Positions 8,313 through 17,386 of a stretch of DNA of 64,000 nt are shown piece after piece (the stretch's first letter is position 1; every line of letters starts with the position of its first letter). The notes under the pieces were generated by a model, which searched no databases, had not been told where the DNA came from, and saw nothing but the letters and a program-made list of their open reading frames with translations. The DNA is taken from positions 13,475 through 77,474 of the forward strand of contig DASUUU010000113.1 of the NCBI GenBank assembly GCA_036373915.1, read 5' to 3'. Made by a program: the position numbers and the translations under genes. This DNA is from JASLBX01 sp036373915. Its GTDB lineage: Bacteria; Actinomycetota; Actinomycetes; Jiangellales; Jiangellaceae.

Positions 8313-8919
8313 CATTGCCACCGACGGCGCCGATACGTTCGTGGCGTTGAAGATCCTCGTAGCTGGAGGTTTCGGCGTCGGCAAGACGACACTCGTCGGG
8401 TCCGTCAGCGAGATTCGACCGCTCCACACCGAGGAGATGCTGACCGGTCCTGGGCATGTCATAGACAATCTGGACGGTGTCGAGCGCAAGACCACGACAA
8501 CCGTGGCCATGGACTTCGGCCGGATCACCATCCGCAACGGCCTCTGCCTCTACCTGTTCGGCACACCTGGCCAGGATCGCTTCTGGTTCATGTGGGACGA
8601 GCTCAGCGAAGGCGCTCTGGGCGCCGTGGTACTCGCGGACACCCGGCGGTTGCAGGACTGCTTCCCCGCCGTGGACTACTTCGAGCATCGCAACATCCCG
8701 TTCATCGTGGCGGTCAACTGCTTCGACGGCGCGCGGCGATTCGATCCCACGGAGGTAAGTCGCGCCCTGGACCTGGTCGGGGGGACGCCGGTCGTCATGT
8801 GCGATGCCCGCCACCGGGAGTCGTCGAAGAACGTGTTGATCACACTCGTACAGCACGTCAGCCAGCTTCACTCGAGCACCTCGGAAGCGGAGTCCAGGAC
8901 GCCGAGCAATGTCACGTAG
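8293..8919 (+). CDS. Conservon small GTPase (CvnD type)
   Basis: A 208-residue Ras/Rab-like GTP-binding protein, the output element of the conservon. Walker A is GGFGVGKTT (about residues 21-29), the Thr-rich switch region ERKTTTTVAMDFGRI follows, and the G3 motif appears as GTPGQDRF (about 93-100). The usual NKxD is replaced by VNCFDG, as in other CvnD proteins. It is the last gene of the four-gene set and runs towards the convergent oxidoreductase gene, ten bases away. Known Streptomyces conservons affect differentiation or secondary metabolism; which process is controlled here cannot be read. Confidence 0.92.
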   Translation: MAFARSNIATDGADTFVALKILVAGGFGVGKTTLVGSVSEIRPLHTEEMLTGPGHVIDNLDGVERKTTTTVAMDFGRITIRNGLCLYLFGTPGQDRFWFMWDELSEGALGAVVLADTRRLQDCFPAVDYFEHRNIPFIVAVNCFDGARRFDPTEVSRALDLVGGTPVVMCDARHRESSKNVLITLVQHVSQLHSSTSEAESRTPSNVT

Positions 8920-8929
8920 GCGGCCGCCG

Positions 8930-9907
8930 TCAGGGCTGCGGTAGCAGCAGCAGCTTGCCCGTCGTCCGCCGTGCCTCCAGGTCCTCGTGCGCTCGCCGGG
9001 CATCGGTGAGGTCATAGCGCGCGCCGACATGCACGCTCAGCTTCTCCTCGCCTACCCAGCGCAACAGGTCACCAGTGCGCGCCAAGAACTCGCTCCGGTC
9101 CCTGATGTGGTGGGCGAACATCGGCCTGGTCACGAACAGCGACGCCCCGCCAAGGGCCTGCAGCGGGTCGAACGGCGGGACCGGCCCGCTCGACGCCCCG
9201 AACAACACCATCGTGCCGCGCACTCGCAGCGCTTTCAGGCTCGCATCGAAAGTCGAGCGGCCGACACCGTCGTACACACAGGCGACACCGTCGCCGCCGG
9301 TGAGCGCACGAGCACGGTCGACGAACTTCTCGTAGGACGTGACCTCGTCGGCGCCGGCCGACTTCGCGAGCTCCGCCTTCTCCGATGTCGACGTCGTGGC
9401 CAGCACGTTGCCCCCGAGGAGTTTGACCACCTGGGTGAGCAACGAGCCAACGCCGCCCGCCGCGGCGTGAACGACTACCCAGTCACCTGGCTGCACCGGA
9501 TAGGTCGAGTGGCTGAGGTAGTGAGCCGTGATCCCCTGCAGCATCATCGCCGCCGCGATCTCTTCCGACACGCCGTCGGGCAGCACGACCGCGTCGGCCG
9601 CGGGCACGGCAACCTGCTCGGCGTACGAGCCCTGCACGTGCACCCATGCCACCCGGTCACCGACAGCCACGTCGTCCACTTCCGGACCGACGGCGCGGAC
9701 CGTGCCGGCACCCTCCAGCCCGAGGGTGAACGGTGTCGGCATCTGGTAACGGCCTTCGCGCTGATAGGTGTCGATGAAGTTCACGCCGGCCGCCGCAACG
9801 TCAACCAGGACCTCGCCGGATTTGGGTTCCGGCGGGTCGGCCTCGGCCATCTCGAGGACTTCCGGTCCCCCGGTCTTTCGGACGATCACCTCGCGCAATC
9901 GACTCAC
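8930..9907 (-). CDS. Quinone oxidoreductase / zinc-independent medium-chain dehydrogenase
   Basis: A 325-residue MDR-family NADPH:quinone oxidoreductase (Qor type). The N-terminal GroES-like domain has AAAGVNFIDTYQREGRY, then GLEGAGTVRAVG. The Rossmann domain has HAAAGGVGSLLTQVVKLLG (about 147-165) and later YDGVGRSTFDASLKALR. The zinc-ligand Cys residues of classical alcohol dehydrogenases are absent, which fits Qor. It probably reduces quinones or enones with NADPH in the cytoplasm. It is a single gene divergent from the LuxR regulator. Confidence 0.9.
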   Translation of the reverse strand: MSRLREVIVRKTGGPEVLEMAEADPPEPKSGEVLVDVAAAGVNFIDTYQREGRYQMPTPFTLGLEGAGTVRAVGPEVDDVAVGDRVAWVHVQGSYAEQVAVPAADAVVLPDGVSEEIAAAMMLQGITAHYLSHSTYPVQPGDWVVVHAAAGGVGSLLTQVVKLLGGNVLATTSTSEKAELAKSAGADEVTSYEKFVDRARALTGGDGVACVYDGVGRSTFDASLKALRVRGTMVLFGASSGPVPPFDPLQALGGASLFVTRPMFAHHIRDRSEFLARTGDLLRWVGEEKLSVHVGARYDLTDARRAHEDLEARRTTGKLLLLPQP

Positions 9908-10019
9908 CCTCCTTCGACGCCTGCGGTCATCTTCTCAGACATGTCGGGCCAGGAACGCCCGTGCAATACCATGCGCATCAGGAGCCTGGCACGGCGCGAG
10001 GTTCCGGTGGGGGATGCAG

Positions 10020-11651
10020 ATGGCGGGTGAGTCGGTCAGCCGGACCGTCAAAGCTGCGCAGCCACACGCCGACGCGTGGGATGCGGTCTATGATCGCCTG
10101 AGCGCGGTCAGTCTGGACAGCCTGCCGGTCACAGATCTCGAAGCGCTGGCCGAGGCCGCGTTCTGGCTCGGGCGGCCGCGTGAGGCAATCGCCGCGCGGC
10201 AGAAGGCCTACGCATGGCACCGCGACGCGGGCGATGCCACCAGCGCCGCCAAGACCGCGTGGCTGTTGTTTTACAACTACTTCGATCTCAACGAAACGGC
10301 AGCGGCCAGCGGCTGGCTGAAGCGCGCCCACCGGCACGCCGAGGTGGTGCCAGAACAGGTCGAGCCAGGCTACGTCGCGCTAGCGGAGGCGGACTGGGCC
10401 AACTACAACGGTTCGCTCGACCGCGCCCTCGAGCACGCGGTTCTAGCCACGGAGACCGGTCATCGCTTCGGGGACCGGGACCTCGAAGGGCTCGGCCTGG
10501 CCACGCAGGGCCGGTTGCTCGTGACCCGAGGGGACATCGCAGCGGGGCTGGATCGCATGGACGAAGCGATGGTCGCCGTGCTCGGCGACGAGCTCAGCAC
10601 CTTCGTGACCGGCTGGGTCTATTGCCTGCTTCTTGCTACCTGCCAAGAGCTCGGTGATCTCCGGAGGGCTGCAGAGTGGACCGACCTCGCCGTCCGCTGG
10701 GGCGAGGAACGCGGCCAGCAGAGCTGGTATCCGGGCCTGTGCCGACTCCACCAGTGCGAGGTGCAGTCCTGGCGTGGCGAATGGACCGTCGCGGAGGCGC
10801 AGGCGATACGCGCCGCAGAAGATCTCGCGCCATTCGGTGATTACCTGATCGGCGAGGGGCAGTACGTCGCCGGCGAGATCCGGCGCCGGAGGGGTGAATA
10901 CAAGACTGCCGAGGACGCGTTCCGGCGCGCTCACCAGCATGGCCGCGATCCGCAACCGGGGCTGGCGTTGCTGCATCTCGCGCAGGGGGACGCCGAGCGG
11001 GCCGCCGCGACATTGCGGATAGCCGTCGCCGCCGGTGACGCCATGCCATTGAGCCAAGCGCAGCTGCTGGCCGCCCACGTACGGGCCGAGCTCGCGTGTG
11101 GTGGACTGGACGCGGCGGCCGAGTCTGCGGACCGGCTCGCGCGACTCGCCGCGCAGTCCGGCTCACGTCTGCTGCTGGCCATCGCCGGCAGGACGACTGG
11201 CGAGGTGTTGCTCAGCCAGGGTAAGGCACAGGAGGCACTTACGGCGCTGAAAGAAGCCTGCGCGATCCACCGTGAGCTGTCCTGCCCATACGAGACGGCG
11301 GAGACGAGAGTACTCGTCGGGCTCGCGGCGAGACAGCTGGGCGACGAGGCGACCGCCACTCTCGAATTCGAGGCGGCGCGCGCCGCATTCGCGATGCTGG
11401 GCGCAGCGCCGGATGTTGCGCACGTCGACGCACTTCGCGAGCATGAACCGCAGCTTCCAGCCGGCCTGACCGCCCGAGAGGCCGAGGTTCTGCGGCTGGT
11501 CGCATGTGGCAGGTCGAACCGTGCGATTGCTGCCGAACTGTTCATCAGCGAACACACAGTGGCACGCCATCTCAGCAACATCTTCAGGAAGATCGACGTC
11601 ACCTCCAGATCGGCCGCCACCTCGTTCGCCCACGAGCACAATCTCGTCTGA
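10020..11651 (+). CDS. LuxR-family regulator with TPR-like N-terminal domain
   Basis: A 543-residue regulator. About residues 1-450 are helical TPR-like repeats rich in Ala, Glu, Leu and Arg, without a Walker A motif, so it is not a full LAL/MalT ATPase. The C-terminal 65 residues form a LuxR/FixJ helix-turn-helix (LTAREAEVLRLVACGRSNR, then ELFISEHTVARHLSNIFRKI). The start at 10020 has GGGGG six bases upstream; an ATG six bases earlier is also possible. It is divergent from the quinone oxidoreductase gene, which may be a target; that is inference from position only. Confidence 0.85.
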   Translation: MAGESVSRTVKAAQPHADAWDAVYDRLSAVSLDSLPVTDLEALAEAAFWLGRPREAIAARQKAYAWHRDAGDATSAAKTAWLLFYNYFDLNETAAASGWLKRAHRHAEVVPEQVEPGYVALAEADWANYNGSLDRALEHAVLATETGHRFGDRDLEGLGLATQGRLLVTRGDIAAGLDRMDEAMVAVLGDELSTFVTGWVYCLLLATCQELGDLRRAAEWTDLAVRWGEERGQQSWYPGLCRLHQCEVQSWRGEWTVAEAQAIRAAEDLAPFGDYLIGEGQYVAGEIRRRRGEYKTAEDAFRRAHQHGRDPQPGLALLHLAQGDAERAAATLRIAVAAGDAMPLSQAQLLAAHVRAELACGGLDAAAESADRLARLAAQSGSRLLLAIAGRTTGEVLLSQGKAQEALTALKEACAIHRELSCPYETAETRVLVGLAARQLGDEATATLEFEAARAAFAMLGAAPDVAHVDALREHEPQLPAGLTAREAEVLRLVACGRSNRAIAAELFISEHTVARHLSNIFRKIDVTSRSAATSFAHEHNLV

Positions 11652-11843
11652 TCGCCGGCGTCTTCACGACGCACTACGAATCCGGCGGCAAACAGCCTGC
11701 CAGCCCGATCCGTTGCTGGATTCGGGTGCGAAATTGGCGTAGATGGAGCGTCGGCGTGGTTCTAACTAACCATCCGGCCAGCGAAGCGGAATGGTTGGTC
11801 CTGTCGACGCGACCGGACCGGCAACGACCGTAGCGTCGCAGCC

Positions 11844-12218
11844 ATGAGACCACACCCGACCGTTCGCCGCGATGACCGCGGCCGCCGACTCGCCGTCGCG
11901 GTCGCGCTCAGCGCGGCGGCCTGTGGTCTCGTCGTCTGGTCGGCGTGGGCTACCGACGCCCGCCTCGGCGCTCCTGCGTACTGGGCCTGGGTGCTGACGG
12001 GCCTTCAGGTCATCGCATTGTGGGCGGCCGGCCGCAAGCAGTGGTGGGCGTGGCTCTTGGGTGCCGGCGTCCAGCCGGTGTGGATCGTGTACGCGCTGGT
12101 CACCGGGCAGGTTGGTTTCATCCCTGGGTGCCTGGTGTCGGCCGCCGTCCAGGTGTACAACTTCCTACGAACCGGCGTGGTCGGTTCTCACCATGCGGTG
12201 GTCGAGCGGACTGCTTGA
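11844..12218 (+). CDS. Small integral membrane protein, faintly PnuC-like
   Basis: A 124-residue protein with about four hydrophobic segments (VAVALSAAACGLVVWSAWA; YWAWVLTGLQVIALWAAG; WWAWLLGAGVQPVWIVYALV; GFIPGCLVSAAVQVYNFLR). The pattern of Trp and Gly residues and the terminal VQVYNFLR recall part of the PnuC vitamin-transporter fold, but it is half the length of PnuC, so no transport role is assigned. It stands alone after about 190 bases in which I see no gene. Confidence 0.6.
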   Translation: MRPHPTVRRDDRGRRLAVAVALSAAACGLVVWSAWATDARLGAPAYWAWVLTGLQVIALWAAGRKQWWAWLLGAGVQPVWIVYALVTGQVGFIPGCLVSAAVQVYNFLRTGVVGSHHAVVERTA

Positions 12219-12285
12219 TCCTCATGCCCGCCCTTAAGCCGCGGGCCTATCGTCGAGGAACGCAACAGCACCGGAGGGGGCAGCC

Positions 12286-13728
12286 ATGCTGAATCCCATG
12301 AGTGTGGAGGCGTTCGCCGCCCGGCTCGGCGGCGAACTCCTGACTCCAGAGCATGCACGGTACGACGATGCTCGCCGGATCTGGAACGGCGCGATCGACC
12401 GGCGACCGCCGTTCATCCTCCGCTGCACCGGAGTCGCGGACGTCATTGCCGCAGTCCGCTTCGCGCGCGAGCGTGATCTGCCGATCGCAGTGCGTGGGGG
12501 TGGACATTCCATCGCGGGCCATGCCCTCTGCGACGACGGGATTGTGATCGACCTGTCCGCGATGCGCGCTGCGCGAGTGGACCCCGCCGCCCGCACCGTT
12601 CGCGCCGAAGGCGGCTGCCTCAACGAGGACATCGACCGCGAGAGTCAGGCCTTCGGCCTCGCCACGACCGGCGGCATCGTCAGCCACACCGGCATCGGCG
12701 GGCTCACCCTGGGCGGCGGGATCGGGCACCTGATGCGCAAGTTCGGCCTGACCATCGACAATCTGCTGTCCTGCGACGTCGTCACCGCTGAGGGTGAGCT
12801 CGTCACGGCAAGCGAGGATGAGAACCCCGACCTGTTCTGGGGGCTGCGCGGCGGCGGCGGCAATTTCGGCATCGTCACATCGTTCGAGTTCCGACTGCAC
12901 CCACTAGGGCCAGATGTATTGGCCGGCATGCTGGCGTGGCCGATGAGCGTGGCCCCGCAGATCCTCGGCTTCCTCAGCGAGTTCGCCGCTGAGGCACCGG
13001 ACGAGATCGGCCTTATCGCGAACCTCCGGCTCGCCCCGCCGCTTCCCGCAATTCCCACCGAACTGCACGGCACTCCAATCGTCGCGCTGGTCGCAACGTA
13101 CACCGGACACCACGACGCCGGCGCAGCCGTGCTGAGCGCGCTGCGGGCGCTACCGCAACCGGCAATGGACACTCTGACGCCAAAGCCATACGTGACGCAC
13201 CAGAAGATGTTCGACCCGACAGTCCCGCACGGCTGGCACTACTACTGGCGATCACACAAGCTCGGCCCACTGACCGACGAGGTGGTCGACATCGTGGTCG
13301 ACCACCTCGAGCGGATCACCTCGCCCCGCACCACCGTGCCGATCTTCACGCTTGGCGGTGCGGTCGCCCGCGTACCCAGCGAGGCAACGGCTTACAGCAA
13401 TAGGGACGCCGACTACGACATCAACATCGCCGGAGCCTGGCTCCCGGACGACCCGGAGCCGGACGAACACATCGCCTGGGTGCGTGGGTTCCACGCCGCC
13501 CTCGAGCCGTACAGCAAGGGCGTCTACGTGAACTTCACCACCGACGACTCGGCCGAGCGGGTGCGTTCGGCCGCGTACGGCGAGGCTCACTGGGACCGGC
13601 TGGTTAAGATCAAAACGAAGTACGACCCGGACAATGTGTTCCGCTACAACGCGAACATCCCATCCCGCCGGGGCGGGCGTGAAGAACTGCCGGAACAACC
13701 GCGAGCAGAATCCAACTATTTCGCTTAA
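12286..13728 (+). CDS. FAD-binding oxidoreductase, berberine-bridge-enzyme type
   Basis: A 480-residue BBE-like flavoprotein. The PCMH FAD domain has AVRGGGHSIAGHALCDDGIVIDLS, with the His of GGHS that normally attaches FAD covalently. It continues with GIGGLTLGGGIGHLMRKFGL and LFWGLRGGGGNFGIVTSFEF. The C-terminal BBE motif is YVNFTTDD...KTKYDPDNVFRYNANI. The second, cysteine attachment site of plant BBE is not present (the loop reads GGIVSHTGIGG), so a single His linkage is expected. Such enzymes oxidise sugars or secondary metabolites with oxygen. GGAGG lies close before the ATG. Substrate unknown. Confidence 0.9.
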   Translation: MLNPMSVEAFAARLGGELLTPEHARYDDARRIWNGAIDRRPPFILRCTGVADVIAAVRFARERDLPIAVRGGGHSIAGHALCDDGIVIDLSAMRAARVDPAARTVRAEGGCLNEDIDRESQAFGLATTGGIVSHTGIGGLTLGGGIGHLMRKFGLTIDNLLSCDVVTAEGELVTASEDENPDLFWGLRGGGGNFGIVTSFEFRLHPLGPDVLAGMLAWPMSVAPQILGFLSEFAAEAPDEIGLIANLRLAPPLPAIPTELHGTPIVALVATYTGHHDAGAAVLSALRALPQPAMDTLTPKPYVTHQKMFDPTVPHGWHYYWRSHKLGPLTDEVVDIVVDHLERITSPRTTVPIFTLGGAVARVPSEATAYSNRDADYDINIAGAWLPDDPEPDEHIAWVRGFHAALEPYSKGVYVNFTTDDSAERVRSAAYGEAHWDRLVKIKTKYDPDNVFRYNANIPSRRGGREELPEQPRAESNYFA

Positions 13729-13767
13729 ATCCGGCGGATCTTCAAGATTGTGCCGTCATACTTCACG

Positions 13768-13783
13768 TTGCTTGCGCAAGCAA
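13768..13783. promoter_or_regulatory. Perfect 16-bp palindrome
   Basis: TTGCTTGCGCAAGCAA is a perfect palindrome 40 bases after the BBE oxidase stop and about 90 bases before the T-box. It has no loop and no T-run, so it looks like a regulator site more than a terminator. No cognate regulator gene is adjacent. Confidence 0.4.
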
Positions 13784-13860
13784 TCCTGGGAAAGCGGCTG
13801 CACGGGGCTTCGCGTGACGCGGCGTCGCGTCGGCCGGCCGATAACGCAGGCCGGATAGCA

Positions 13861-14092
13861 TTTCGCTGATCACGTGCGGGTCGGATATCCTCCTGAGCAC
13901 AGGCGATGACCCGGCCATCACCGGCGAGCCTCCGGAAGAACGGGCGTCAGCCTCAGTAGAACCGGACGGGTCCGGCCCGTCACAGCCGGCCAACGAGCGG
14001 GTCGGGCATTCGTCCCGGCCAAGCGAGGTGGTACCGCGGGCACTTTCGCTCGTCCTCGCAGCAACACATCGACGCGAGGAGAGCGACCACCG
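13861..14092 (+). promoter_or_regulatory. T-box riboswitch (isoleucine), translational type, upstream of ileS
   Basis: The leader carries the T-box core GCGAGGTGGTACCGCGG (14023-14039). A Stem I candidate is closed by GGGTC (13879-13883) and GACCC (13909-13913), with an ATC isoleucine specifier at 13888-13890. There is no intrinsic terminator. Instead CCTCGC (14054-14059) can pair either with GCGAGG of the T-box (14023-14028), the antisequestrator, or with GCGAGGA at 14074-14080, which contains the ileS ribosome site. Uncharged tRNA-Ile is expected to stabilise the first pairing and free the ribosome site, as for other actinobacterial ileS T-boxes. Confidence 0.88.
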
Positions 14093-17000
14093 ATGGCTTA
14101 CCCGAAGCACGACGCCCACGTCGAAGGCGTACCGGCCAGCCCGGACCTGCCGGCGCTGGAGCGTAAGGTGCTCGACCACTGGGCGAGCGACAAGACATTC
14201 GAGGCTAGCGTCGAGCAACGCCCCACGGGTGAGCAGGGCTCGAACGAGTACGTGTTCTACGACGGGCCGCCGTTCGCCAACGGCCTGCCGCACTACGGCC
14301 ACCTGTTCACCGGCTACGTCAAGGACGTCATCCCGCGCTACCAGACGATGCGCGGGCGCCGCGTGGAGCGCCGGTTCGGCTGGGACTGCCACGGCCTGCC
14401 CGCTGAGGTCGAGGCCGAGAAGCAACTCGGCATCACCACCAAGGCCGAGATCATCGACCTGGGCGTGGAGAAGTTCAACGACGCTTGCCAGACGTCCGTG
14501 CTGGCCTACACCCGCGACTGGGAGCGGTACGTCACGCGCCAGGCCCGGTGGGTGGACTTCACGAACGACTACAAGACGCTCGACCTGGACTACATGGAAA
14601 GCGTCATGTGGGCCTTCAAGACCCTCTACGACAAGGGGCTGATCTACGAAGGCTTCCGGGTGCTGGCGTACTGCTGGCGGTGCGAGACTCCGCTGTCCAA
14701 CACCGAGACCCGGATGGACGAGGACACCTACCGCGACCGCACCGACCCCGCGTCCACCGTGTGGTTCCAGCTCGAGACCGGCGAGCGGATGCTGGCCTGG
14801 ACCACCATGCCCTGGACGCTGGTGCCGAACGTGGCGCTGGTGGTCCACCCGGACGTCGACTACGCGGTCGTGGAGAAGGACGGACACCGCTGGATCCTCG
14901 CGGACGCCCGGCTGGACGCGTACGAGACCGAGTTCGGCGACGCCAGGCGGGTCGCGACGCTCAAGGGCAGCGAGCTCGTCGGCCGCCGGTATGAGCCGGT
15001 GTTCGAGTTCCTCAAGGAGCAACTGGCCGACGTCCCGAACGCGTTCACCGTGCTGGCCGGCGACTTCGTCACCACCGAAGACGGCACCGGCATCGTCCAG
15101 GTCGCTCCGTCACACGGTGAGGACGACTACCACGTCTGCACCGCCGCCGGCATCCCCACCATCCTGACTGTCGACGACAGGACCCGCTTCACCTCCCTTA
15201 TCCCGCGGTTCGAGGGCCTTCAGGTCTTCGAGGCGAACAAGCCGCTGCTGCAAGAGCTGCGCGAGCGCGGTCACCTGGTGCGGCAGGACGCGTACGTGCA
15301 CGCGTACCCGCACTGCTGGCGGTGCGAAACGCCGCTGGTCTACAAGGCGGTGTCGAGCTGGTTCGTCGCGGTGACCGAGTTCAAGGACCGGATGGTCGAG
15401 CTGAACAAGGAGATCAACTGGATCCCCGGGCACGTCAAGGACGGCTCGTTCGGCAAGTGGCTGGAGGGCGCCCGCGACTGGTCGATCAGCCGGAACCGGT
15501 TCTGGGGCTCGCCGATCCCGGTATGGGTGTCGGACGATCCGGCCTACCCTCGGGTGGACGTGTACGGCTCGCTGGCCGAGTTGGAGCGCGACTTCGGGGT
15601 CAAGGTCACCGACCTGCACCGGCCGAACGTGGACGAGTTGACCCGCCCCAACCCGGACGACCCGACGGGACGCTCGACGATGCGGCGCGTCCCGGAGGTG
15701 CTGGACTGCTGGTTCGAATCCGGCTCGATGCCGTTCGCGCAGGTGCACTACCCGTTCGAGAATCGCGAGTGGTTCGAGCACCACTACCCGGGCGATTTCA
15801 TCGTCGAGTACATCGGGCAGACCCGCGGCTGGTTCTACACGCTGCACGTGCTGGCCACCGCGCTGTTCGACCGCCCCGCGTTCCGCAACTGCGTGTCCCA
15901 CGGCATCCTGCTCGGCGCCGACGGCCGGAAGATGTCCAAGAGCCTGCGCAACTACCCCGATGTCTACTACGTCTTCGACCAGTACGGCTCGGACGCGATG
16001 CGCTGGTTCCTCATGTCAGCTCCGGTACTGCGAGGCGGCGACATGGCGGTGACCGAGGAAGGCATCCGCGACACCGTCCGGCACGTGCTGCTGCCGCTGT
16101 GGAACGTCTGGTACTTCTTCTCGCTGTACGCGAACGCCGAGGGGTACGAGGCGACCTGGCGCACCGACAGCACGCACCTGCTCGATAGGTACGTCCTGGC
16201 CAAGACCCGCGATCTGGTCGAGTCGACAACAGCGCGGATGAACGCGTACGACGTGTCCGGGGCCAGTGCCGACGTGCGGACGTACCTCGACGTGCTGACC
16301 AACTGGTACGTCCGGCGCTCGCGCGACCGGTTCTGGGCCGGCGACCCGGACGCGTTCGACACGCTCTACACCGTGCTCGAGACGTTGAGCCGGGTGCTGG
16401 CGCCGCTCGCCCCACTCACCGCCGAGGAGATCTGGCGCGGGCTGACCGGTAAGCGGTCGGTGCATCTGACCGACTGGCCCGTTGCCGATGCCCTGCCCGC
16501 CGACGCCGATCTGGTGGCCGCCATGGACGCGGCGCGCGACGTCTGCTCGGCGGCGCTGTCGCTGCGCAAGGCCCGCGGGCTGCGGGTCCGGCAGCCGCTG
16601 CCCGCCTTGACCGCAGCGCTGCCGGACGCCGAGCGGCTGCGGCCGTTCGCCGATCTGGTGGCGGACGAGGTGAACGTCAAGCAGGTCGTCGTCACCGACG
16701 ACGTGTCCGCCTACTCGCAGCAGGTTCTCACCGTGGTGCCGAGGGTGCTCGGGCCGCGCATCGGCGGAGCCGTGCAACAGGTGATCAAGGCGGTGAAGGC
16801 CGGCGAATGGAAGCTGGTCGACGGCGTTCCGGTCGCTGCGGGGGTCTCGTTGCAGGAGGGCGAGTACGAACTCCGGATGGTCGCGGCCGATGCCGAACAC
16901 ACCGCGCCGCTGCCGGGCCGGGACGGCGTTGTCGTCCTCGACACTGACATCACGCCCGAACTGGCCGCCGAGGGTGTGGCCAGGGATGTCGTCCGGATCG

Positions 17001-17218
17001 TCCAGCAGGCTCGGCGCGACGCCGGCCTCAACGTGTCCGACCGGATCTCGCTGATCGTGGACGCCCCGGAGGCAGTGACCGCTGCGGTCCGGGCACACGA
17101 GGCGTTCGTCGCCGGTGAGGTTCTCGCCGAAGCCGTGTCGTACGGCGACGCCGGCGGGGACGCGTTCACCGGCGAGGCCGGCGACGGCCTTCCGGTCAGG
17201 GTGGCCGTCAGTCGCTGA
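14093..17218 (+). CDS. ileS: Isoleucine--tRNA ligase, long type 2 form
   Basis: A 1041-residue class I isoleucyl-tRNA synthetase that charges tRNA-Ile in the cytoplasm. The HIGH-equivalent is HYGH in PFANGLPHYGHLF (about residue 64), followed by GWDCHGLPAE. KMSKS is exact in GADGRKMSKSLRNYP (about 612-616). The CP1 editing region and anticodon-binding domain are present. The length and the GLPHYGH motif match the eukaryote-like IleS2 class, which in other bacteria is insensitive to mupirocin. Expression is controlled by the T-box in its leader. It stands alone and ends before a strong hairpin. Confidence 0.95.
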   Translation: MAYPKHDAHVEGVPASPDLPALERKVLDHWASDKTFEASVEQRPTGEQGSNEYVFYDGPPFANGLPHYGHLFTGYVKDVIPRYQTMRGRRVERRFGWDCHGLPAEVEAEKQLGITTKAEIIDLGVEKFNDACQTSVLAYTRDWERYVTRQARWVDFTNDYKTLDLDYMESVMWAFKTLYDKGLIYEGFRVLAYCWRCETPLSNTETRMDEDTYRDRTDPASTVWFQLETGERMLAWTTMPWTLVPNVALVVHPDVDYAVVEKDGHRWILADARLDAYETEFGDARRVATLKGSELVGRRYEPVFEFLKEQLADVPNAFTVLAGDFVTTEDGTGIVQVAPSHGEDDYHVCTAAGIPTILTVDDRTRFTSLIPRFEGLQVFEANKPLLQELRERGHLVRQDAYVHAYPHCWRCETPLVYKAVSSWFVAVTEFKDRMVELNKEINWIPGHVKDGSFGKWLEGARDWSISRNRFWGSPIPVWVSDDPAYPRVDVYGSLAELERDFGVKVTDLHRPNVDELTRPNPDDPTGRSTMRRVPEVLDCWFESGSMPFAQVHYPFENREWFEHHYPGDFIVEYIGQTRGWFYTLHVLATALFDRPAFRNCVSHGILLGADGRKMSKSLRNYPDVYYVFDQYGSDAMRWFLMSAPVLRGGDMAVTEEGIRDTVRHVLLPLWNVWYFFSLYANAEGYEATWRTDSTHLLDRYVLAKTRDLVESTTARMNAYDVSGASADVRTYLDVLTNWYVRRSRDRFWAGDPDAFDTLYTVLETLSRVLAPLAPLTAEEIWRGLTGKRSVHLTDWPVADALPADADLVAAMDAARDVCSAALSLRKARGLRVRQPLPALTAALPDAERLRPFADLVADEVNVKQVVVTDDVSAYSQQVLTVVPRVLGPRIGGAVQQVIKAVKAGEWKLVDGVPVAAGVSLQEGEYELRMVAADAEHTAPLPGRDGVVVLDTDITPELAAEGVARDVVRIVQQARRDAGLNVSDRISLIVDAPEAVTAAVRAHEAFVAGEVLAEAVSYGDAGGDAFTGEAGDGLPVRVAVSR

Positions 17219-17228
17219 CATGGTGAAC

Positions 17229-17270
17229 GGCTGGGAAGCCGCCCCGAGCAGTTAGAGCAGCTTCCCAGCC
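17229..17270 (+). terminator. Hairpin terminator after ileS
   Basis: GGCTGGGAAGC (17229-17239) and GCTTCCCAGCC (17260-17270) form an 11-bp perfect stem with a 20-base loop, starting ten bases after the ileS stop. There is no clear T-run, which is common for actinobacterial terminators. Confidence 0.65.
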
Positions 17271-17334
17271 GCGGATCGGTCAAACCACCGACAGGCCGGG
17301 CTGGTAGCGGACGGCCCAGCCACTCCGTGCCGGG

Positions 17335-17371
17335 CCGGTGCTGGCGGGCCTGCGGACCCGCCAGTCACCGG
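17335..17371 (-). terminator. Hairpin terminator after the SpaA-like gene
   Basis: CCGGTGCTGGCGGG (17335-17348) pairs with CCCGCCAG-T-CACCGG (17357-17371), a 14-bp stem with one bulged T and an eight-base loop, directly downstream of the minus-strand gene. Together with the ileS hairpin it separates two convergent genes. Confidence 0.65.
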
Positions 17372-17386
17372 CCAAACCATGCCGGC

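Noticed and set aside
13729..13860. Intrinsic terminator after the BBE oxidase gene
   Set aside because: The only strong symmetry, at 13768, has no loop and no T-run, so it fits a protein-binding site better.
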